Shown here: piece by piece, positions 1 through 6,022 of the stretch
Numbering within the stretch: the first letter of the stretch is position 1
Layout: each line of letters starts with the position of its first letter
NCBI GenBank assembly: GCA_949283445.1
Contig: CASDTD010000140.1
Coordinates: forward strand, 1 to 9,137
Reading direction: 5' to 3'
Length of the DNA stretch: 9,137 bases
DNA from: an uncultured Coriobacteriia bacterium
GTDB lineage: Bacteria > Actinomycetota > Coriobacteriia > Coriobacteriales > QAMH01
Made by a program: the position numbers and the translations under genes
The notes under the pieces: generated by a model
Seen by the model: the letters and a program-made list of their open reading frames with translations, nothing else
Database searches by the model: none
What the model was told of the DNA's origin: nothing

Positions 1-442
1 GCAGATGGAGCGCAAGCTTATTTCACTGGTGGTGACGAACACACGTCTTCTGGATAGCATAGACAAAGACCTCATGCGCATCGCATGGAACGACCAGGCG
101 TGCGAGCAGATGGCCGACGCGCTGGTTGTGCTCGACCATGGCGCATCACCCGCCCAGGCGCTTATGGCGGCTCAGGCGGCTTGCCCGCAGGCGCCGAGCC
201 TGCTCGCGGAAGCCATGGTCGACACGCAAAGCGACGAGGAGAGCCTCTACGAGGCGCGCCTGCTTGTCAAATCGCTACGCGAACGCGATATGGAGCAGGA
301 GATTCGCCAGGCCAAGGCGCGCATGCGCGAGGGGAGCGGCCTGAGTCCAGAAGAGCTGGACAGCTTGTTCGAGAAAACGGTTTCCCTGCAAAAAGAGCTC
401 GCTCAGCTTCGTAACGAAGCTTCGAACGAGCAAGGGCACTAG
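1..442 (+). CDS. dnaG: DNA primase, C-terminal fragment (5' end outside window)
   Basis: The reading frame is open to the left edge, so the ATG at 5 is almost certainly an internal methionine and this is the last ~147 codons of a larger gene ending in TAG at 440-442. What is visible is helical and charged: it begins with an [13 protein letters not shown] helix, as in the C-terminal domain of bacterial DnaG, and ends in a Glu/Lys/Gln-rich coiled stretch. In the DnaG family this domain binds the replicative helicase DnaB, while the zinc finger and TOPRIM catalytic core lie upstream, outside this window. DnaG makes RNA primers for lagging-strand synthesis. The assignment rests on this domain style plus the gene lying 16 bp before rpoD, the conserved dnaG-rpoD order of the macromolecular-synthesis operon. 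The catalytic part is not seen, so the call is partly contextual. Confidence 0.85.
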   Translation, partial: QMERKLISLVVTNTRLLDSIDKDLMRIAWNDQACEQMADALVVLDHGASPAQALMAAQAACPQAPSLLAEAMVDTQSDEESLYEARLLVKSLRERDMEQEIRQAKARMREGSGLSPEELDSLFEKTVSLQKELAQLRNEASNEQGH

Positions 443-458
443 CAAAAAAGGAGCGAAT

Positions 459-1865
<1,407 letters not shown>

Positions 1866-1880
1866 CGCCGCGCCTGCGAT

Positions 1881-1897
1881 GCAGCCGTCCCGGCTGC
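1881..1897 (+). terminator. GC-only hairpin after rpoD, weak terminator candidate
   Basis: Fifteen bases after the rpoD stop there is a perfect 7-bp inverted repeat (GCAGCCG, TCC loop, CGGCTGC). It is not followed by a T run, so it is not a standard intrinsic terminator. It could be a T-less terminator, a 3'-end stabiliser, or chance in GC-rich DNA. It directly precedes the tRNA promoter. Confidence 0.35.
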
Positions 1898-1904
1898 GCG
1901 CGAG

Positions 1905-1916
1905 TTGCGGTATAAT
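1905..1916 (+). promoter_or_regulatory. Promoter of tRNA-CAT (perfect -10)
   Basis: A perfect TATAAT (1911-1916) lies 15 bp before the tRNA 5' end, which would place the start near 1923 with a very short leader. No good -35 exists at 16-18 bp upstream, where the bases belong to the GC hairpin. The -10 is instead directly preceded by TTGCGG, whose last bases resemble the TRTG extended -10 element with C in place of T at -15. Confidence 0.75.
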
Positions 1917-1931
1917 CCCTACTCGCACATT

Positions 1932-2007
1932 GGCCCCATGGCGCAACGGTTAGCGCGATCGACTCATAATCGACAGGTTCCAGGTTCGAATCCTGGTGGG
2001 GCCACCA
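1932..2007 (+). tRNA. tRNA with CAT anticodon, probably tRNA-Ile2 (lysidine type)
   Basis: This is a full 76-nt cloverleaf. The acceptor GGCCCCA pairs with TGGGGCC, the D stem is GCGC/GCGC with a GG-containing loop, the anticodon loop is CTCATAA (anticodon CAT at 1965-1967), the T stem is CCAGG/CCTGG around TTCGAAT, the discriminator is A, and CCA is encoded. CAT can mean initiator Met, elongator Met, or Ile2, whose C34 is converted to lysidine by TilS. The acceptor begins GGCCCC as in E. coli tRNA-Ile2 and has C4-G69 and C5-G68, pairs used by E. coli TilS for recognition. That favours Ile2 reading AUA codons. It lacks the initiator hallmark of an unpaired position 1. The outermost anticodon-stem pair (27-43) is an A-C mismatch. 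Elongator Met remains possible. Confidence 0.93.
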
Positions 2008-2021
2008 AAACGGCAGTGCTT

Positions 2022-2056
2022 CGCCCCTGCGGCCTTCGGGCTGCGGGGGCGTTTTC
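2022..2056 (+). terminator. Intrinsic terminator of the tRNA-CAT gene
   Basis: A 13-bp stem (2022-2034 with 2039-2051, two G-U wobbles) is closed by a UUCG tetraloop flanked by C and G, an exceptionally stable loop. It is followed by TTTT at 2052-2055. It begins 14 bp after the tRNA and clearly ends that unit. Confidence 0.9.
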
Positions 2057-2447
2057 ATGTGCGGGAAGAGGGGCGCTGTACCGATGTATGGTGTCGCGCG
2101 GTGAGCTCGTGTCGACAGAAACAACGTTTTCGTCCATTTGCGGCCAAGATGCGCGTTTGTGTCGAAGGGCGGGCAAACGGCATGGCAGGGATTGCGGGTT
2201 GTGACGGCTTTCACGCGTCTTGACGGCTGATAATCCCAATGAAGCTCGCCCTATCGTAAAGATTCTGCAGTCCGCAGGGTGCTCCGGTATGCCGTTTTCG
2301 ACAGAACTTCCAATCTCGTCCAATAATGGCCGAGAAACGAGATTCTGACGATTGAGACGACGGCATGCGTGCGCGTGACAACCGAGGCAATGGCGTCGCG
2401 CGCGTGAAACCACGTAAGGGTGTTCTGAAAACTGGAAGGGGGGAAGT
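2057..2447. other. About 390 bp without a recognisable gene
   Basis: Between the tRNA-CAT terminator and the 3' end of tRNA-Cys, no open frame has a ribosome site plus protein-like composition; the frames that cross it also run through tRNAs in antisense. I can point to an 8-bp direct repeat TGACGGCT (2202-2209 and 2221-2228) followed by a -10-like GATAAT (2227-2232), and an 8-bp inverted repeat AATCTCGT/ACGAGATT (2312-2319, 2337-2344). I see no clear terminator for the minus-strand tRNA-Cys. A small RNA or gene remnant is possible but not shown. Confidence 0.5.
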
Positions 2448-2521
2448 TGGAGGCGACGACCGGAATCGAACCGGTGATAAAGGCTTTGCAGGCCTCTGCC
2501 TTACCGCTTGGCCACGTCGCC
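2448..2521 (-). tRNA. tRNA-Cys (GCA)
   Basis: Read on the minus strand, this 74-nt cloverleaf has acceptor GGCGACG/CGTCGCC, a D arm GCC/GGC, an anticodon stem GAGGC/GCCTT around loop CTGCAAA (anticodon GCA), a T stem ACCGG/CCGGT around TTCGATT, discriminator U as expected for Cys, and an encoded CCA. It lies 65 bp downstream of tRNA-Gly on the same strand. No separate promoter is evident in that gap, so it probably depends on read-through from the tRNA-Gly promoter past the hairpin at 2547-2575. Confidence 0.97.
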
Positions 2522-2546
2522 ATCCGTTGCAACGGCGCGGTCTGAG

Positions 2547-2575
2547 AAAAAGAGCCGACGTTTTAAGGCCGGCTC
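2547..2575 (-). terminator. Terminator-like hairpin between tRNA-Gly and tRNA-Cys
   Basis: On the minus strand GAGCCGGC pairs with GTCGGCTC (8 bp, one G-U wobble) across the 8-nt loop CTTAAAAC, followed at once by TTTTT. This has the full form of an intrinsic terminator, yet it stands between two same-strand tRNA genes. It may partly terminate transcription, so that tRNA-Cys is made at a lower level, or serve as a processing structure. Confidence 0.75.
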
Positions 2576-2586
2576 GATTCAGACGA

Positions 2587-2662
2587 TGGAGCGGAAGACG
2601 GGGCTCGAACCCGCGACCCCAACCTTGGCAAGGTTGTGCTCTACCAACTGAGCCACTTCCGC
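2587..2662 (-). tRNA. tRNA-Gly (GCC)
   Basis: On the minus strand this 76-nt cloverleaf has acceptor GCGGAAG/CTTCCGC, a D stem GCTC/GAGC with a GG-containing loop, anticodon stem CAACC/GGTTG around TTGCCAA (anticodon GCC), a T stem GCGGG/CCCGT around TTCGAGC, discriminator U as usual for bacterial Gly, and encoded CCA. It is the first gene of a minus-strand tRNA unit with a strong promoter 13 bp upstream. Confidence 0.97.
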
Positions 2663-2674
2663 GCGCAAGGCGAT

Positions 2675-2703
2675 AGTATAGAGAAGGGTTTTCAATCATG
2701 CAA
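2675..2703 (-). promoter_or_regulatory. Sigma-70 promoter of tRNA-Gly/Cys
   Basis: On the minus strand the -35 is TTGCAT (2698-2703), the spacer is exactly 17 bp, and the -10 is TATACT (2675-2680). The -10 is 12 bp from the tRNA-Gly 5' end, implying a leader of only a few bases. It is the best-formed promoter in the window. Confidence 0.88.
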
Positions 2704-2745
2704 GAAGAATTTTCCAACTTTGCAAAAATTTTTTTCTGGGGAAGA
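2704..2745 (-). promoter_or_regulatory. A/T-tract UP-like element
   Basis: Directly upstream of the tRNA-Gly -35, this AT-rich patch contains A-tract/T-tract runs (AAAAATTTTTTT on the plus strand and a second TTTT run at 2710-2713). It stands out sharply from the GC-rich surroundings. Such tracts upstream of stable-RNA promoters bind the RNA polymerase alpha C-terminal domain. The position fits; the function is inferred. Confidence 0.55.
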
Positions 2746-2881
2746 GGCCGACGGTGCATACCGTGGGGCGCGGGAGTAGGGACGGCCAGCGCAGGCTGCA
2801 GACAGGAGGGGGGCGAATGGTGCGAGCTACGAAAAGCAACGGGTGCATTTCGCGCCTGCAGAAGATTTCGAAAATTCCCTC

Positions 2882-2910
2882 TTGCCCTCCTATGGCACTT
2901 TCGCTAGACT
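2882..2910 (+). promoter_or_regulatory. Sigma-70 promoter of tRNA-Val
   Basis: The -35 TTGCCC (2882-2887), a 17-bp spacer and the -10 TAGACT (2905-2910) lie 31 bp before the tRNA, giving a predicted leader of about 25 nt. Confidence 0.75.
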
Positions 2911-2941
2911 ATCCACTTGCTGGTAACGCACAGCACTATGT

Positions 2942-3016
2942 GGGCGATTGGCGCAGCGGGAGCGCGCTTCCCTGACACGGAAGAGGCCACTGGTTCGATC
3001 CCAGTATCGCCCACCA
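2942..3016 (+). tRNA. tRNA-Val (GAC)
   Basis: This 75-nt cloverleaf has acceptor GGGCGAT/ATCGCCC, D stem GCGC/GCGC with a 7-nt GG-containing loop, anticodon stem CTTCC/GGAAG around CTGACAC (anticodon GAC), T stem ACTGG/CCAGT around TTCGATC, discriminator A and encoded CCA. It has its own promoter and terminator. Confidence 0.97.
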
Positions 3017-3030
3017 CATACACATGAACG

Positions 3031-3068
3031 GTCCCGTGCAGGCATTTGCCGTGCGGGATTTTTTATTT
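3031..3068 (+). terminator. Intrinsic terminator of tRNA-Val
   Basis: A stem of about 12 bp (3031-3043 with 3048-3059, wobbles and one bulged A, loop ATTT) runs into TTTTTT at 3059-3064, then ATTT. It starts 14 bp after the tRNA, so terC downstream needs its own promoter. Confidence 0.88.
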
Positions 3069-3258
3069 GACAAAGCCTTGCGTTTCACGTGCGTGGTCGC
3101 ATGTGCAGACACGCCAGCACGTCGCTTGGGCAGCAGCACCACGCCGCTTGCGCGGTTGTCTTTTGTGCACGGCTTATGTGCAGGCGCAGGTACTTTGTTG
3201 GTTTTGAAGGTTGCGGTGTCGCAGGCGCACCGGTGATGAGACAGAGAGGAAGATCCAC

Positions 3259-4095
3259 GTGGACGTCCTAGCCGAATTGGTGGCGCCGCTGACGAGCGCG
3301 GCTGGCTGGGGCGAAGTCATCGTGCTGATGTTCCTCGAGATGGCACTGGGCATCGACAACCTGGTGTTCATCGCCATCACGTCCGACCGTCTTCCCGAAA
3401 ACAAACAGCATATCGGCCGCAGGCTTGGCCTGGTGGCCGCGATGGTCATGCGCTGCATCTTGCTCTGCTGCGTCGTGTGGATCATGTCCATCAACGTCGT
3501 CGTGTTCACGCTGCCCTTCGGCGTGGAAGGCGGCACGACGCCCATCGACGTCCATGACCTCGTGTTCCTGCTGGGCGGCGCCTACCTCGTGTTCAAAGGG
3601 GCCTCCGAGCTGAAGGAATCGTTCGTCGCGGCAGGCGAGGCGCCGTCTTCGGGCGGTCAGGCTCCCCAGCCCCGCAAACGCATCACGCTTCCCCGTGCCG
3701 TGTTCACCATTATGGTCATGGACATCGTGTTCTCGCTCGACTCCGTCATCACGGCCGCCGGCCTTTCCGGGCAGATTCTCGTCATGGTCATCGCCGTGAT
3801 CGGCGCGGTCACGGTCATGATCATCTTCGCCGACCCCATCAGCAATTTCATCAACCGCAACTACGAGGTGAAGGTCGTCGCGCTCGCCTTCATCTTCCTC
3901 GTGGGCATCGAGCTTCTTTTGGAGGCGTTCCACATCGAGCATATCGCGGGCGCTCCGGTGAGCACGCTGCTGTACGCCATGATGATATTCGGGTTCGCCA
4001 CGGCGGTGCTCGTCATGTTGCAACGGCACACGAGGGAAAGGGCTCTTGCGAAGCAGGGTATCCCGAAAGAGGAGAAGGATCAGAAGGCGAGATGA
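3259..4095 (+). CDS. TerC-family integral membrane protein
   Basis: This 278-aa protein belongs to the TerC family, multi-pass inner-membrane proteins named for tellurite resistance. Members in several bacteria are linked to manganese export or metal loading of exported proteins. The GTG at 3259 is preferred because AGAGAGGAAG (3243-3252) sits just before it; the frame also opens at a TTG (3211), but that adds a basic non-membrane stretch without a ribosome site. About seven hydrophobic segments are visible. The family's intramembrane acidic motifs are present: EMALGIDN (Glu27, Asp33) in the first helix and DIVFSLDSV (Asp155, Asp161) mid-protein, with Glu218 in GIELLLE. A Gly/Pro/Ser-rich cytoplasmic loop separates the halves. 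The tail is Lys/Glu-rich. The stop overlaps the rnd start by 4 nt (ATGA), so the two are translationally coupled. No convincing promoter was found: a TTGACA at 3067-3072 lacks a matching -10. Confidence 0.92.
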   Translation: MDVLAELVAPLTSAAGWGEVIVLMFLEMALGIDNLVFIAITSDRLPENKQHIGRRLGLVAAMVMRCILLCCVVWIMSINVVVFTLPFGVEGGTTPIDVHDLVFLLGGAYLVFKGASELKESFVAAGEAPSSGGQAPQPRKRITLPRAVFTIMVMDIVFSLDSVITAAGLSGQILVMVIAVIGAVTVMIIFADPISNFINRNYEVKVVALAFIFLVGIELLLEAFHIEHIAGAPVSTLLYAMMIFGFATAVLVMLQRHTRERALAKQGIPKEEKDQKAR

Positions 4096-5246
4096 GCAGA
4101 TACGTTTCCAGCCAGGCCGAACTCGAGCAACTCGCCGCAGACCTCGAGGGGTCGCGCATCCTCGCCATCGACACGGAGTTTTTGCGCGAGAAAACCTATT
4201 ACGCCAAGCTGTGTCTGCTGCAGCTCAATAACGGCGACATCCAAGCGCTCGTCGACCCGTTTTCCGTCGACGACCTGAGCGTGCTGGCGCCCATCCTCGT
4301 CGACAAGAACTGCACGAAGATCTTTCACGCGGGCACACAGGATATCGACATCCTCTACCGCGAGACGGGCGTCGTTCCCGCGCCGGTGTTCGACACGCAG
4401 GTCGCGGCGGCATTGTTGGGTCAGCCGCTGCAGGTGGGCTATGGGCCGCTTGTGCGTTCGGTGTGCGACGTGAAGCTGGCCAAGGCGGACAGCTACACCG
4501 ATTGGTCGCGTCGCCCGCTCACGAGTGACCAGCTCAAGTACGCGCTCGACGACGTCGTCTACCTGCCGCAGATTTACGATATCTTCGTCCACGACCTCGA
4601 GAAAAAGGGGCGCCTGTCCTGGCTGGACGGTGATTTTTCCGCGCTTTCCGACCCGAAGTCCTACGAATGCGACCCGAAGGAGATGTGGCACAAGGTCAAG
4701 CGCGTTTCCTCGCTGAGCCGCCCGCAGCTCGCCGTGGCACGCGAGATTGCGGCATGGCGCGAACGCGAGGCCATGCGCCGCAATATCCCCCGCAAGCGGG
4801 TGCTTGCCGACGAGGCGGTTCTGGAGGTCTCCCGCAAAGCCCCGAAGACGCGCGAGCGCCTGCTGGAGGTGCGCGGGCTCGAAGGGCGCTTGAGCAATTA
4901 CGACATCAACCAGATCCTCGAGGCCGTGCGAAGGGGACGTGACCTTCCGGAAAGCCAGTGGCCCAAACTGCCGCGTCGTCCGCATGGCGACCACGAGGTA
5001 GACGGTGCGGTCAACCTGATGTCGGCGCTCGTGGAGGTGCGGGCCAAGCAAAACGACGTCGCCGCCCCGGTGCTCGCCTCGCATTCGGAGCTCACGAAAC
5101 TCGCGCGTGGCCACCGCGACGAAGTCGACGTGCTCAAGGGCTGGCGTTACGAGATGGTGGGCAAGGAGCTTATCGACCTGCTGGAAGGGCGGCTCGTGCT
5201 TTACCTGGAGAAGGGCACCATCGAGGTTACGGAAAGGCAGCAATAG
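4092..5246 (+). CDS. rnd: Ribonuclease D
   Basis: This 384-aa protein matches RNase D in length and layout (E. coli 375 aa). RNase D is a metal-dependent 3'-5' exoribonuclease that trims tRNA precursors and other small RNAs. The DEDDy active site is complete: Asp27 and Glu29 in DTEF, Asp84 in HAGTQDIDIL, and Tyr150 with Asp154 in YALDDVVYL. An HRDC domain follows at about 208-283 (LSRPQLAVAREIAAWRER onward), and a second HRDC-like helical segment fills about 312-380, the usual two-HRDC form. The ATG at 4092 overlaps the terC stop, and purine-rich GGAGAAGGA and AAGG lie just upstream inside terC. It lies about 1.1 kb past a four-tRNA cluster, which fits the role, though adjacency is not proof of a link. 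All four tRNAs encode CCA, so trimming rather than CCA addition would set their 3' ends. Confidence 0.96.
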   Translation: MSRYVSSQAELEQLAADLEGSRILAIDTEFLREKTYYAKLCLLQLNNGDIQALVDPFSVDDLSVLAPILVDKNCTKIFHAGTQDIDILYRETGVVPAPVFDTQVAAALLGQPLQVGYGPLVRSVCDVKLAKADSYTDWSRRPLTSDQLKYALDDVVYLPQIYDIFVHDLEKKGRLSWLDGDFSALSDPKSYECDPKEMWHKVKRVSSLSRPQLAVAREIAAWREREAMRRNIPRKRVLADEAVLEVSRKAPKTRERLLEVRGLEGRLSNYDINQILEAVRRGRDLPESQWPKLPRRPHGDHEVDGAVNLMSALVEVRAKQNDVAAPVLASHSELTKLARGHRDEVDVLKGWRYEMVGKELIDLLEGRLVLYLEKGTIEVTERQQ

Positions 5247-5262
5247 GCAAGCGTGTCGCAGT

Positions 5263-5275
5263 CTGCGGGTATGAT
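5263..5275 (+). promoter_or_regulatory. Possible internal promoter before the metallopeptidase gene
   Basis: TATGAT (5270-5275) is preceded by TCTGCGGG, similar to the TTGCGG before the tRNA-CAT -10. There is no recognisable -35 at the right distance. It would give a leader of about 27 nt before the ATG at 5309. Weak support. Confidence 0.35.
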
Positions 5276-5308
5276 GACATCACCTGCAACGACTCGGAGG
5301 TTTGCTGT

Positions 5309-6013
5309 ATGAGTGGCTACTGGTTACTGGTCATCGTGACAATGGTCCTGGGCTTCGCCGCACAGGGCTTCATCAACTCGTCTTACAAGAAGTATTCGCG
5401 CGTCCGCAATGGCACGGGGCTCACCGGCGCCCAGATTGCCCGTCGCATGCTCGACGATAACGGCCTGTACGATGTGCAGGTGCAGGCGGTCAGCGGCACG
5501 CTTTCCGATCATTACGACCCGCGCACGCGCGTGGTGCGCCTGTCCGAAGGCGTCTACGGCCAGGCCACCGTCTCTGCCATGGCCGTTGCCTGCCACGAAT
5601 GCGGGCATGCGGTGCAGCACGCGCGCGGTTATGTGCCCATGAACGTGCGTAGCGCCTTGGTGCCAGTGGCCAATCTGGGCTCGAGCGCCTGGCTCATCTT
5701 GCTCATCGCCGGTTTCATTCTCAACATCACGGGCCTTGTCTGGGCCGGTATCATTCTGTACGCGTTCGCCGTCTTGTTCCACGTGGTCACGCTGCCCGTC
5801 GAGTTCAACGCCTCGCGCCGTGGCCTGGCCTACATTAGGGGCGAGGCAGACGCCCGTTCCGTGAACGCTTCCATGGCGCTTGCCGTGCCGGGTGACGACG
5901 CATCGGCTGGGGCGAAGCGCGTGCTCACGGCGGCGGCGCTCACCTACGTGGTCGGTGCGCTGACTAGTATCATGCAGCTGCTGTACTTTATCGGCGTGGC
6001 CCGCAGCGAATAG
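5309..6013 (+). CDS. Membrane zinc metallopeptidase, YugP type
   Basis: This 234-aa membrane protein carries a zinc-peptidase motif. The ATG at 5309 is chosen because GGAGG (5296-5300) sits 8 nt upstream; the same frame is open far upstream but overlaps rnd. The N-terminal helix (residues 4-22) anchors the protein. A soluble segment with a GLTGAQIARRML-like start leads to HECGH (96-100), giving two His ligands and the catalytic Glu97. Two or three hydrophobic helices follow (about 124-163), then Glu165 in LPVEFNASRRGL, the expected third zinc ligand. A last hydrophobic stretch lies near the C-terminus. The arrangement matches the YugP family of membrane neutral zinc peptidases, whose natural substrates are not well established. 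Proteolysis at the membrane is inferred from motif and topology. It ends 9 bp before xseA and is probably cotranscribed with it. Confidence 0.88.
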   Translation: MSGYWLLVIVTMVLGFAAQGFINSSYKKYSRVRNGTGLTGAQIARRMLDDNGLYDVQVQAVSGTLSDHYDPRTRVVRLSEGVYGQATVSAMAVACHECGHAVQHARGYVPMNVRSALVPVANLGSSAWLILLIAGFILNITGLVWAGIILYAFAVLFHVVTLPVEFNASRRGLAYIRGEADARSVNASMALAVPGDDASAGAKRVLTAAALTYVVGALTSIMQLLYFIGVARSE

Positions 6014-6022
6014 GGGCGGGCC

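Noticed and set aside
1964..2413. Minus-strand frame ending in an APPGFEPGTCRL-like peptide, and similar frames at 2365-2676 and 2936-3142
   Set aside because: These peptides are translations of tRNA genes or their antisense, a well-known source of false hypothetical proteins.
2751..2764. Small inverted repeat ACGGT-GCAT-ACCGT between the divergent tRNA promoters
   Set aside because: Only a 5-bp stem, expected by chance at this length; no repeat copy elsewhere to support an operator.
3069..3258. Manganese (yybP-ykoY) riboswitch ahead of terC
   Set aside because: This riboswitch class often precedes TerC-family genes, so I looked for its conserved loop sequences, but none is present in the leader. 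A GGGAGTAG string at 2769 is far upstream, before tRNA-Val and its terminator.
4080..5243. 387-codon open frame on the minus strand opposite rnd
   Set aside because: Antisense shadow of rnd, which has all DEDDy residues; no ribosome site or recognisable protein.
4958..5308. Long N-terminal extension of the metallopeptidase frame into rnd
   Set aside because: The extension overlaps rnd out of frame and is Arg/Gly-rich; the ATG at 5309 has a good ribosome site and starts at a membrane anchor as expected.
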